Positions 1-7,970 of a stretch of 64,000 bases of DNA are shown here, piece by piece. The notes under the pieces were generated by a model. The model did not search any database. It saw only the letters and a list, made by a program, of their open reading frames with translations, and was not told the origin of the DNA. The DNA comes from a bacterium. Its GTDB lineage: Bacteria; Sysuimicrobiota; Sysuimicrobiia; Sysuimicrobiales; Humicultoraceae. Position numbers and translations under genes: made by a program. The DNA lies in NCBI GenBank assembly GCA_031082185.1, contig JAVHLI010000002.1:124001-188000 (forward strand), written 5' to 3'. Within the stretch, counting starts at the first letter, position 1, and every line of letters starts with the position of its first letter.

Positions 1-1
1 T

Positions 2-106
2 AGCACATTTGTGATTGCCTTACCGGCACAGGGTTCTGGTACGGGAACGCATCCTACTCCGGAAGCCGGCGGACCGGAGAATCCGCAAGGGGGACGTGTG
101 ACATGA
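2..106 (+). CDS. Sensor histidine kinase, C-terminal end only (partial)
   Basis: The frame starting at base 2 is open from the window edge to a TGA at 104-106. Its visible residues begin STFVIALP, which matches the last strand of a histidine-kinase ATPase domain (usual form G-STF-I-LP), followed by a Gly/Pro-rich tail. The stop overlaps the ATG of the next gene in an ATGA arrangement, typical of a translationally coupled kinase and receiver pair. Only about 34 residues are visible, so sensor domains and substrate are unknown. The kinase assignment is an inference from this short motif and from the receiver gene that follows. It places a kinase at the head of the Hdr/hydrogenase operon. Confidence 0.6.
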   Translation, partial: STFVIALPAQGSGTGTHPTPEAGGPENPQGGRVT

Positions 107-522
107 GCCAAGAAAAGCGACTGCTGATCATAGACGATGATCCCGACTTCGTGGAGGGGATCAAGTCCATACTGGAGTCCGCGGGCTACCAGGTCGATGC
201 CGCTTATAACCCAAGAACCGGCCTCGAGGCGCTGAAAGCCAAGCCGTACGACCTGTTGCTGCTGGACATCATGATGGGACGGGGCGCAGAAGGGATCATG
301 GTGGCACGCAAGATAAGAAAGGACCCCCTCCTCAACGAGATCCCGGTGCTGATAATCACGGGGCTGCGGGAACAGATCGCCTTTCTCTTCCCGGGCCAGC
401 CCGTACACCCCCACCTCCTTCCGGTGGACGAGTTGGTGGAGAAACCGGTGGAGCCCGCGCTTCTACTGGACAAGGTTAGCACCCTGCTCGAACGCGCAGC
501 AAAGCGCAAGTCAGAGAAGTAG
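103..522 (+). CDS. Stand-alone response-regulator receiver (REC) protein
   Basis: A 139-residue protein made of a single receiver domain. The acidic pocket (IIDDDP near residue 10), the phospho-acceptor Asp in LLLLDIMM (about residue 55), the switch Thr in IITG and the conserved Lys in VEKP are all present. No output domain follows, so it probably signals by protein-protein contact or as a phosphorelay intermediate, as CheY or Spo0F do. It overlaps the upstream kinase fragment by four bases and lies 26 bases before hdrC, so it looks co-transcribed with an Hdr/hydrogenase module. A weak Shine-Dalgarno-like GGGGG lies about nine bases before the ATG. Its partner kinase is probably the truncated gene at the window edge. 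Confidence 0.88.
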   Translation: MSQEKRLLIIDDDPDFVEGIKSILESAGYQVDAAYNPRTGLEALKAKPYDLLLLDIMMGRGAEGIMVARKIRKDPLLNEIPVLIITGLREQIAFLFPGQPVHPHLLPVDELVEKPVEPALLLDKVSTLLERAAKRKSEK

Positions 523-548
523 TATAGTAGGAATAGGGAGATAATCCG

Positions 549-1112
549 ATGCCAGCAAAACCCTCTTTTTCAAGAGAGATAGTCAACCTGCTGTACAACG
601 CGGAAACGAATCCGGTGGAGAGCTGCATCCAGTGCGGCACCTGCTCCTCGACTTGTCCGGCGGTCGAATTCATGGACCACTCGCCGCGCAACATCATCGC
701 ACTGATCCGGGCAGATCTCAGAAAGCCCGTGCTGTCGAGTAACGCTTTCTGGTGCTGTGCCTCCTGCTACCAGTGCACCGTGAGATGCCCGGCGGGCATT
801 GACATTGCGGGCATGATGTACGGTCTCAAGCGCTACTCCATGTGGAGAAGCCACTTCAAGAAAGGTTCGGTCGGGGCGGACTTCTCCAGGCGGTTCGCAA
901 GGATGATCTTGAAGAACGGCAAGTCCTGGGAGCCTGCTCTGGCTACGCCGTACCTCTTCCACTACGGCCTGAGAGCTTTCCTGTACGACGCCCGCAACGG
1001 CCTGGCCCTCTTCATGAAGGGGCGCCTACCCCTCTTCCCCAAGAAACTCAAGAGGTCGGCCAGGTTCAAGAGGATCCTCAACCGGATCATCCCGATGGGG
1101 AGGGTGGCATGA
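549..1112 (+). CDS. hdrC: HdrC-like iron-sulfur subunit
   Basis: A 187-residue protein with two ferredoxin-type [4Fe-4S] motifs, CIQCGTCSSTCP (about residues 25-36) and CCASCYQCTVRCP (about 65-77). This is the HdrC pattern of heterodisulfide-reductase-type complexes. In bacteria without coenzyme M the Hdr module moves electrons between a bifurcating HdrA flavin and another acceptor, with HdrC as the wire between HdrA and HdrB. Its stop overlaps the start of hdrB (ATGA). No HdrA gene lies next to it, so it must either use an HdrA encoded elsewhere (one is at 16.5-21.7 kb) or pair directly with the hydrogenase subunit encoded downstream. Confidence 0.87.
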   Translation: MPAKPSFSREIVNLLYNAETNPVESCIQCGTCSSTCPAVEFMDHSPRNIIALIRADLRKPVLSSNAFWCCASCYQCTVRCPAGIDIAGMMYGLKRYSMWRSHFKKGSVGADFSRRFARMILKNGKSWEPALATPYLFHYGLRAFLYDARNGLALFMKGRLPLFPKKLKRSARFKRILNRIIPMGRVA

Positions 1113-1972
1113 AGGCCTACAGCTACTACCCTGGTTGCTCCCTCGAGAAGATGGCTGCATCCTACCACGTCTCCACCATGGAGGTTGCGCAGAAATTGGG
1201 GGTGGAGTTCAAGGAGCTGGAGGACTGGAACTGCTGCGGCGCCACCGCGTATTTCCACGTTGACGAGCTCCTCGCGCACACGCTGTCCGCTCGCAACCTG
1301 GCCATTGCCGAACGGGCGGGCCTGGACCTTGTGGCGCCCTGCAGCGGCTGCTACAAGAACATGTACTTCACCAACGCGCACCTCAAGGAAGACCCTGATC
1401 TGGCGGAGCACATCAACTACGCCCTGGAGGAAGACGACCTGCAGTTCTCGGGGAGCATCCAGGTGCGGCACCTGATGGAGGTCTTCGCGAAAGACGTGGG
1501 GCTAGACGAGATCCGGAAGCAGGTCTCCAACCCGTTGAACGGCCTTCGCGTTGCGCCCTACTATGGCTGCCAGGTGGTCAGGCCGCAGAAGGACCGGGAG
1601 GACGTCGAACATCCCCAGTTCTTCGAGGACCTGCTCTCCGCCGTAGGGGCAACCCCAATCGACTACCCGCTCAAACTGCGGTGCTGCGGCGGTTCCCTGA
1701 TCGTGACCAACCGCAGGGCGGCGCTGACCATGGTCCGCGACCTACTCCAGAATGCCGTGGATCGCGGCGCCGAGGTGATCGCAACCGCCTGCCCGCTGTG
1801 CCAGCTCAACCTGGAGTGCTACCAGCGGCACGTGAATAGCGAGTTCGGCACGAATCTCTCCTTGCCGATCCTCTACTTCACGCAGTTGCTCGGGCTCGCG
1901 ATGGGAATACCCGCGAAGCGGCTGGGTATAGGCTCGGAGTTGGTAACGCCTGCATTTGCGCTTGCGCGATAG
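1109..1972 (+). CDS. hdrB: HdrB-like subunit (CCG-domain protein)
   Basis: A 287-residue protein carrying two cysteine-rich CCG repeats: WNCCGATA with APCSGCY, then LRCCGGS with ACPLCQLN. In HdrB these ligate the non-cubane [4Fe-4S] clusters that reduce disulfides. The ATG at 1109 overlaps the hdrC stop. The longer upstream frame is a shadow inside hdrC. The physiological substrate in a WLP bacterium is unknown and may be a redox partner rather than CoM-S-S-CoB. It is followed after 30 bases by a [NiFe]-hydrogenase large subunit, an order that suggests an Hdr-hydrogenase complex. Confidence 0.88.
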   Translation: MKAYSYYPGCSLEKMAASYHVSTMEVAQKLGVEFKELEDWNCCGATAYFHVDELLAHTLSARNLAIAERAGLDLVAPCSGCYKNMYFTNAHLKEDPDLAEHINYALEEDDLQFSGSIQVRHLMEVFAKDVGLDEIRKQVSNPLNGLRVAPYYGCQVVRPQKDREDVEHPQFFEDLLSAVGATPIDYPLKLRCCGGSLIVTNRRAALTMVRDLLQNAVDRGAEVIATACPLCQLNLECYQRHVNSEFGTNLSLPILYFTQLLGLAMGIPAKRLGIGSELVTPAFALAR

Positions 1973-2002
1973 ATACCGCGAGAAAGGATCCGGTGAGGTA
2001 CG

Positions 2003-3538
2003 ATGACAAAGAAGATCTCAGAGGCCGCACAGCAGGCATGGGAAGCGGGCAAAGAGCGTGCAGACCAGGCCTACAGCCAGCGACGGCGGGTGGTGATTGA
2101 TCCAATCACGCGCCTGGAAGGGCACGGCAAGATAGATATCTTCCTGGACGACGCGGGAGAGGTCGAGCGCGCCTACTTCCAGGTGCCTGAACTGCGCGGG
2201 TTTGAGACCTTCAGCCGGGGGCGCCCAGCCGAGGACATGCCGCAGATCACCTCCCGCATCTGCGGGGTCTGCCCGCTCGCCCACCATATGGCATCGGTCA
2301 AGGCGCTGGACGACCTCTACAAGGTGGAGCCCCCGCCCGCGGCCAAGAAGATCCGCGAACTGGACTACTCGCTCTTCATGGTCGAGGACCACGCGCTGCA
2401 CTTCTACTTCCTGGGAGGCCCGGACTTCGTCGTAGGGCCTACCGCCCCCAAGGAGCAACGCAACGTCCTGGGGGTCATTGCCGCCGTCGGGATCGAGGTC
2501 GGCAAGCGGGTTATCGCGATGCGCCGCGAGCTCCGCGACCTGGAGACCTACCTCGGCGGAAAGACGATCCACCCCGTAATGGGGCTGCCCGGTGGTGTCG
2601 CCAAGGGCATCGCCCCCGGTGATCTTCCGCGCTTCCGGGAGGTAGCGGCCCGCGCGGTGGAGTTCGCGAAGTTCACGCTCGACGTCTTCCGCAAGGTGGT
2701 GCTGGCGAACCCCGACTACGTCCGCCTCATTACCTCCGACGCCTACACCCACCGGACCTACTACATGGGCATGGTGGACGCCAACAACAAGGTTAACTTC
2801 TACGACGGCATGATCCGCGTGGTGGATCCGTCCGGGGTGGAGTACGCCAAGTTCAAGTCCGGGGACTACCTGAACTACATCGCGGAGCGCGTGGAGCCGT
2901 GGAGTTACGTCAAGTTCTGCTACCTGAAGCCGGTCGGGTGGAAGGGCTTCGTTGACGGCCCGGAAAGCGGCGTCTACGCCGTGGCGCCGCTGGCGCGCCT
3001 GAACGCGTCGGACGGCATGGCAACGCCCCTGGCGCAGCAGGCCTACGAGGAGTTCTTCGCCACGCTGGGCGGCAAGCCGGTGCACCACACCCTGGCCAAC
3101 CACTGGGCCCGGGTGATCGAGCTGCTCTACGCCGCCGAGCGCCTGGTGGAACTGACCGATGACCCAGAGATCACGAGCACCGCGCTGCGCGTGCTGCCCA
3201 CCAAGCAGCCCTCGGTCGGCGTGGGCGTCGTGGAAGCCCCCCGGGGCACGCTGATTCACCACTACGAGACCGATGAGCAAGGGCTCATCACCCGGGCCAA
3301 CCTCATAGTCGCCACCCAGAACAACGCGGCGCGTATCGCCATGTCCGTTGATAGTGCCGCCAAGGGCGTCATCCACAAGGGCCAAGTGGACGACGGCCTG
3401 CTCAACATGGTAGAGATGGCCTTCCGGGCCTACGATCCCTGCCACGGGTGCGCCACGCACTCGCTGCCGGGGGAAATGCCCCTGGTCGCCTCGGTCTACG
3501 ACAGCGCGGGAGAGCTAGTGCGTCAGATCAGGCGATGA
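2003..3538 (+). CDS. mvhA: [NiFe]-hydrogenase large subunit, Mvh/Frh-like (group 3)
   Basis: A 511-residue catalytic subunit. The N-terminal nickel ligand motif RICGVCPLAH (Cys87, Cys90) and the C-terminal DPCHGCATH (Cys480, Cys483, His486) are intact. A 25-residue tail follows the final His and should be removed by the endopeptidase encoded next. DPC-x-x-CATH resembles MvhA of group 3c hydrogenases, which feed electrons from H2 through MvhD to HdrA. GAGG precedes the ATG. No small subunit (MvhG) is encoded anywhere in the window. Either it lies outside, or this protein works with another iron-sulfur partner such as HdrB/HdrC. The exact group assignment would need a tree. Confidence 0.9.
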   Translation: MTKKISEAAQQAWEAGKERADQAYSQRRRVVIDPITRLEGHGKIDIFLDDAGEVERAYFQVPELRGFETFSRGRPAEDMPQITSRICGVCPLAHHMASVKALDDLYKVEPPPAAKKIRELDYSLFMVEDHALHFYFLGGPDFVVGPTAPKEQRNVLGVIAAVGIEVGKRVIAMRRELRDLETYLGGKTIHPVMGLPGGVAKGIAPGDLPRFREVAARAVEFAKFTLDVFRKVVLANPDYVRLITSDAYTHRTYYMGMVDANNKVNFYDGMIRVVDPSGVEYAKFKSGDYLNYIAERVEPWSYVKFCYLKPVGWKGFVDGPESGVYAVAPLARLNASDGMATPLAQQAYEEFFATLGGKPVHHTLANHWARVIELLYAAERLVELTDDPEITSTALRVLPTKQPSVGVGVVEAPRGTLIHHYETDEQGLITRANLIVATQNNAARIAMSVDSAAKGVIHKGQVDDGLLNMVEMAFRAYDPCHGCATHSLPGEMPLVASVYDSAGELVRQIRR

Positions 3539-3987
3539 GCGGCAAGGACATTCTTGTCCTTGGCATCGGGAACGATCTGTTGGGTGACGACGCGATAGGC
3601 CTGCTGGTTGCAGAAGCTTTGCGTGAAGACGGCCTGTCGGTCCGGACGGGCGTGCGCTCGGGCCTGGCCCTGCTGGACGAGGTCGTCGGCGCCCGCCGCG
3701 TTTTGTTGATAGACAGCCAGACCACCGGGGGGCGGCCGGGAACGATATCCGAGTTCTCTCTGGAGCCCTCGGTGGTCCGCAGCCCGTCAGCGCACTACGT
3801 GGGATACGGCGAGGCCCTTGCCATAGGCGTCGCCGTGGGGCTGGAGATGCCGGAAGAGATCCGCGTGGTGGCGGTGGAGCGCACACCCGAAGTCTATCTT
3901 GGCGCGGACCTCTCCGAACCGGTGCGCGCTGCCTTGCCCGCCCTCGTGGAGCGGGCCAGGAACGTCATCCAGGAGTGGCTTTGCTGA
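3535..3987 (+). CDS. [NiFe]-hydrogenase maturation endopeptidase (HyaD/HycI family)
   Basis: A 150-residue protein with the N-terminal motif GIGNDLLGDD typical of this protease family, whose acidic residues recognise the inserted nickel. It cleaves the C-terminal tail of the large subunit after NiFe(CN)2CO assembly. The ATG at 3535 overlaps the large-subunit stop (ATGA), so the two are translationally coupled. The longer upstream frame is a shadow. Its 3' end overlaps the convergent fumarase gene by 23 bases. Confidence 0.9.
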   Translation: MSGKDILVLGIGNDLLGDDAIGLLVAEALREDGLSVRTGVRSGLALLDEVVGARRVLLIDSQTTGGRPGTISEFSLEPSVVRSPSAHYVGYGEALAIGVAVGLEMPEEIRVVAVERTPEVYLGADLSEPVRAALPALVERARNVIQEWLC

Positions 3988-4528
3988 AGGCCTTCTTCCC
4001 CTGCGCGTACAGGTCTCCCCCGAAGGCGTCGTTGACGACGATAACGGGAAAGTCGACCACCTCGAACCGAAAGAGGGCTTCTGGACCGAGGTCCTCGTAG
4101 GCTACAACATCAGCGCGGGTGAAGCACCGCGCCAGAAGCGCTCCCGCGCCGCCGGTCGCCGCCATGTAGACGGCTCGATGCCGCCGCATGGCTTCCAGCA
4201 CGGGCTGGGACCGGTAGCCCTTGCCGATCATCCCCTTCAGTCCCTGGGCCAGGAGCGTGGGAGCGTAGGTGTCCATGCGGGTGCTGGTGGTCGGTCCGGC
4301 CGAGCCGATCACCTGGCCGGGCTTCGCCGGTGCCGGACCAACGTAGTAGACCAGCTGGCCGCGCAGATCAGCGGGCAGCGTTTCGCCACGCTCAAGTGCC
4401 TCCACCAGGCGCTTGTGCGCAGCGTCCCTTGCCCCGTAGATCACGCCACTGATTAGGACGAGATCCCCCGCGCGCAGTCCTTCCACGGTCGCATCGGACC
4501 AGGGCGTCGTCAGGCGTTTCGGGTTCAT
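3965..4528 (-). CDS. Class I fumarate hydratase, beta (C-terminal) subunit
   Basis: About 187 residues, matching the C-terminal half of iron-sulfur (class I) fumarases and L-tartrate dehydratases. Visible landmarks are ISGVIYGARDAAHKR, GPTTSTRMD and GMIGKG. The ATG at 4528 is preferred because GGAG repeats lie 3-9 bases upstream. An ATG at 4537 has no spacing to its Shine-Dalgarno. It interconverts fumarate and malate together with the alpha subunit just upstream. It is the last gene of the long minus-strand run and ends inside the convergent hydrogenase protease gene. Tartrate dehydratase activity cannot be excluded. Confidence 0.88.
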   Translation of the reverse strand: MNPKRLTTPWSDATVEGLRAGDLVLISGVIYGARDAAHKRLVEALERGETLPADLRGQLVYYVGPAPAKPGQVIGSAGPTTSTRMDTYAPTLLAQGLKGMIGKGYRSQPVLEAMRRHRAVYMAATGGAGALLARCFTRADVVAYEDLGPEALFRFEVVDFPVIVVNDAFGGDLYAQGKKAFSKATPG

Positions 4529-4547
4529 GGGCTCCATCTCCGGTATC

Positions 4548-5390
4548 TCAGAGTTCGGCGCGGGCCACACGCGCCGCGTGACACTGCAGGTTGACCGCCA
4601 CCGGTAGGCTCACAATGTGGCAAGGGTGGACCTCAATGCGTACGTCCAGTGCGGTGGTCTCGCCACCGTACCCCATGGGACCCACGCCCAGCGCGTTGAT
4701 GGCCGCCAGGAGATCCTCTTCCATGCGGGCGTAGAAGGGATCGGGGTGGCGCTCGCCAGCATGCCGGATCAGCGCCCGCTTGGCCAGGAATCCGACGGTA
4801 TCGAAAGTCCCGCCGATCCCTACCCCAACAACGACGGGCGGGCAGGGGTTGGGGCCGGCCCGTTCCACGGTCTCAATCACGAAGGCCCGCACGCCCCCCT
4901 CGCCGTCGGCAGGGGTCAGCATGGTCATCCGGCTCATATTCTCGGCGCCGCCGCCCTTGGGCAGAAGGGTCATGCGCACGCGATCGCCCGGGACGAGCTC
5001 GACGTGCACAACGGCAGGCGTGTTGTCGCCGGTGTTCCGGCGCCGGAGCGGATCCGACACCATCGACTTCCGCAGATACCCCTCCGTGTACCCCCGGCGC
5101 ACGCCCTCGTCCACGGCATCACACAACCCTCCGCCGGTGATGCGGACTTCTTCGCCCATCTCCACGAACAGGAAGGCCGTCCCGGTGTCCTGGCATATGG
5201 GCACGGTCTCGGCCACGGCTATCCGGTTGTTCTCCAAGATTTCGTCGAGCACACGTTGGCCGAGCGCCGAGGGTTCCCGTTCCCGGGCGGAGCGAATCAG
5301 ACCGAGCACGTCCTCTCCCAGGTGGACGTTGGCATCAATACACATTCGCCTCGCGGTCTCTGCGACATCCTGGTAAGCGATTGTCCGCAT
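4548..5390 (-). CDS. Class I fumarate hydratase, alpha (N-terminal) subunit
   Basis: A 280-residue subunit holding the catalytic [4Fe-4S] cluster region of class I fumarases. Landmarks include VPICQDTGTAF near residue 63, GGGAENMSRMTML and VGVGIGGTFD. Two-subunit class I fumarases are common in anaerobes and are oxygen-sensitive. It sits 29 bases downstream of a NarL-type regulator gene, so the two-component system at 5.4-8.0 kb may control it, or all may simply share one transcript. Presence beside WLP genes is compatible with a partial or reverse TCA cycle fed by acetyl-CoA. Confidence 0.9.
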   Translation of the reverse strand: MRTIAYQDVAETARRMCIDANVHLGEDVLGLIRSAREREPSALGQRVLDEILENNRIAVAETVPICQDTGTAFLFVEMGEEVRITGGGLCDAVDEGVRRGYTEGYLRKSMVSDPLRRRNTGDNTPAVVHVELVPGDRVRMTLLPKGGGAENMSRMTMLTPADGEGGVRAFVIETVERAGPNPCPPVVVGVGIGGTFDTVGFLAKRALIRHAGERHPDPFYARMEEDLLAAINALGVGPMGYGGETTALDVRIEVHPCHIVSLPVAVNLQCHAARVARAEL

Positions 5391-5419
5391 GTCCCCCTCC
5401 GTCTCCTCAACGTGGCTGC

Positions 5420-6085
5420 CTAGCCGTCCGTCTCCACCAACCCCTTGCGGATGGCGTACATGATGAGCGCCGCGGGGCGGTGCAGGTCAAGCTTCTCCAT
5501 GATGTGCCCGCGGTGCGCCTGCACCGTTTTGACGCTGATGTTCAGCAACTTGGCGATCTCGGGGTTGGTGTACCCCTCGGCGATGAGCTTGAGCACCTCG
5601 CGCTCGCGGTTGGTGAGGTCGCGGTAGGTCGTCTGCTCCTCGCCGGTGCGGACGCGCCGTAGGTAGTCCGACACCAGACCCTTTGCCATCGCCGGCGTCA
5701 GATAGGTCTCCTGACGCATCGCCGCCTCGATCGCGGTGAGCATCTCCGATGGATGCGCCTTCTTGAGCACGTAGCCGGCCGCGCCCGCCCGCAGCATCTG
5801 GAAGAGGTACTCCTCGTTGTCGTGAATCGTCAGCGCCACCACCTGCACCTCAGCCATCTCTTCCCGAATGTGCCTGGTGGCCTCCACCCCTGTCATCCGC
5901 GGCATGGCGATGTCCATCAGCACAACGTCCGGCCGAAGCCGGCGCGCCTCCTCGATCGCCGCGAACCCGTCCCCGGCTTCACCTATCACCTCTATCTCAG
6001 GGACGTCCTGCAGCAACGACTTGATGCCCTCGCGCACCAGCGCGTGGTCGTCCACGATCAGCACCCGTACCCGCTCAGCCATCAC
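5420..6085 (-). CDS. NarL/LuxR-family response regulator
   Basis: A 221-residue regulator. The N-terminal receiver domain shows IVDDHALVREG, the acceptor Asp in VVLMDIAMP and the switch residues LTIHDN. The C-terminal LuxR helix-turn-helix includes LTNREREVLKLIAEGYTNPEIA and VQAHRGHI. It overlaps the stop of the upstream kinase gene by four bases, so they form a cognate pair. Its DNA targets are unknown. The fumarase genes directly downstream and the formate dehydrogenase genes upstream are obvious candidates. Confidence 0.94.
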   Translation of the reverse strand: MMAERVRVLIVDDHALVREGIKSLLQDVPEIEVIGEAGDGFAAIEEARRLRPDVVLMDIAMPRMTGVEATRHIREEMAEVQVVALTIHDNEEYLFQMLRAGAAGYVLKKAHPSEMLTAIEAAMRQETYLTPAMAKGLVSDYLRRVRTGEEQTTYRDLTNREREVLKLIAEGYTNPEIAKLLNISVKTVQAHRGHIMEKLDLHRPAALIMYAIRKGLVETDG

Positions 6086-7961
6086 GTCTCGCCCTCCCGT
6101 ATCCGTGCGGTCAGCTCCACGCGGGTCCCGTGCTGCGGAGCGGAGTCGATGCGCAGCTCGCCTCCGATCAGTGCGGCCCGCTCCTGCATGCCCAGGATGC
6201 CCATCCGCCGGTCATCTGGGCGGCCGACGGTGCCGGCCAAGTCAAACCCCACACCGTCATCTTCGACGACCAGGTTGAGTATCCCGCCCTTCAACGTCAA
6301 CCGCACCACCGCCGAGCGCGCCCGCGCGTGGCGCGCAACGTTGGCGATCGCCTCCTGGGCTACGCGGAACACGGTGGTCTCCACCGCGGCGTTCAGGCGG
6401 CGGTGGCCGAATCCCGAGGCGTCGAATGCCAGCTTCACGCCCACGGTTTCCAACAGGTCCCGGGCGTGGGCCCTGACCGCCGAGACCAGACCCAGGTCGT
6501 CCAGGGCGGTCGGGCGCAGGTCGTAGATGAGCTTCCGAACTTCCTCAAGGGTGGCCTCGGTTGAGGCGTAGAGCGCGTCTAGACGCTGCCGCACCGCGGC
6601 TGGGTCCCGTAGACTCTCGGTCGCGGTGATGCCCATCAACAGACCGGTCAGCGACTGGCTCACCTCGTCGTGGAGCTCGCGCGCTATCCTGCGACGCTCG
6701 TCCTCGTGGGCGGTGATCAACTTGCTCAGCAGTTCTCCCCTGTGCGCTTCCTTTGCGCGCACCTCTTCGAAGAGCCGCACGTTCTCCATGGCAATAGCGA
6801 GCTGATTGGACAGGGTGGCCATCAGGTTGGCATCTGCTTCAACGAACGGCCACGCCGAGTGGCGCGCGACCACCAGGACCCCAAGTGCGCTGCCCTTTAT
6901 CAGCAGCGGGACGGCCAGAACATCCCCTTGCTCAGCGCCGGGCTGCTGCAACGTACGGCGCAGCGCCACGGCGCCTCCTGCCGCTCCCCCCCGGAGAGCA
7001 CCTGATGCGGCAAGAAGCCCTCGCCGGACCTGCAGGCCAGCCGAAGGCGGCCTTCCTCGTGCAGGTACACCGCGGCCAGGTCGGCCCGCAGCACATCCCT
7101 AAGACCCCGTGTCATATCGCCCATGGCCGCTGAGAGGTCCGAGGCTCCGGTCAAGGCGCGCCCACAGATCCCCAGGCTTGCCAGCCGTTCGGTTAGATCG
7201 CCGATCTGCATGTTCAAGGCCGCGGTGTAGTGGTCTATGCGCTCCGCCATCTCGTTCACCGACCCGGCAAGCACTCCAAGCTCGTCCCGCCCCCGCACCG
7301 CAACGCGGGCGCTGTACTGCCCGCCCGCCACCTGCCGCACCGCGGTGACCATCGCTGCCAGGGGGTCCAGCACGAGCCTGCCCAGAAGCAGGCTCAGGGT
7401 GCCCAGTGCCAGCAGGAAGGTGAAGGCCACCAGAGCGGCCAGCAGTTGAGCACTGCGTCGCAGCTGGCTGGCAATGGGCACCGTCCACAGAGAGACGCTG
7501 ATCACACCCAGGACCGGCGGGTCGGCGGCGTGGCAGGCGTGGCACGCCTGTTTGTTGAAGACCGGCGTTAGCACAACCAGCTCGCCCGCGCCCTGGTCCT
7601 CTACGGTAAGGTGTGTATGTCCGCCGGCCGCCCTCTGAAACGCGTCGGCCTCCCGCGCAGGCACCCCGGTCCGCACTCCCGACGAGGCCCACACGCGGCC
7701 TTCGCGCGAGTAGATGGTCACGTCGCGGATCATCTCCTCGCGCTTGATGAGGCGTATGATCTCGCGCATCTCCTCCTGATTGTTGCGCACCATCGTGATC
7801 TCTAGGCTGTTGAGGATGGTCGTCTTGAGCGTGTGCGCCATCACCTCGAACTGCTGGATTGAGGCGCGGCGCTGGAAGGCGTAGAGGGCATAGACCGAGA
7901 TCCCGCCCACCACCACAAGAATGGCGACCGTCCACAGGGAGATCTTCAGGTGTAGCCGCAT
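6082..7961 (-). pseudogene. c-haem sensor histidine kinase (HAMP-GAF-HisKA_3-HATPase), reading frame broken in a G7 run
   Basis: The first frame (7961-6900) encodes an N-terminal membrane segment (residues 8-28), a periplasmic region with a CxxCH motif (Cys140, Cys143, His144), a second membrane segment (about 168-192), HAMP and the start of a GAF domain. The second frame (to 6082) continues the GAF domain, then a NarL-type dimerisation domain with RRRIARELHDEV and a C-terminal ATPase domain with DDGVGFD. The frames join cleanly if the run of seven G at 6986-6992 is read as eight, giving about 626 residues. The break may be an assembly error, a recent mutation, or -1 slippage on the homopolymer. 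The haem motif suggests sensing of redox, NO, CO or oxygen in the periplasm. It pairs with the NarL-type regulator that overlaps its end. Confidence 0.8.
6986..6992 (-). other. Homopolymer frameshift site (seven G on the coding strand) inside the sensor-kinase gene
   Basis: The coding strand reads CTC TCC then seven G and AGC GGC. One extra G puts the upstream Leu-Ser-Gly-Gly frame into the downstream GAF frame (Gly-Ala-Ala-Gly-Gly-Ala-Val). A run of this kind is both a common sequencing error and a plausible slippery site. Confidence 0.7.
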
Positions 7962-7970
7962 GCGTTTGGC

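Noticed and set aside
842-1108. N-terminal extension of HdrB to base 842
   Set aside because: The extra residues are out of frame with hdrC, Arg/Pro-rich and lack motifs; ATG 1109 overlaps the hdrC stop as other Hdr pairs do.
2018-3460. 480-codon frame opposite the hydrogenase large subunit
   Set aside because: Antisense shadow, His/Val-rich; the hydrogenase ligands are on the plus strand.
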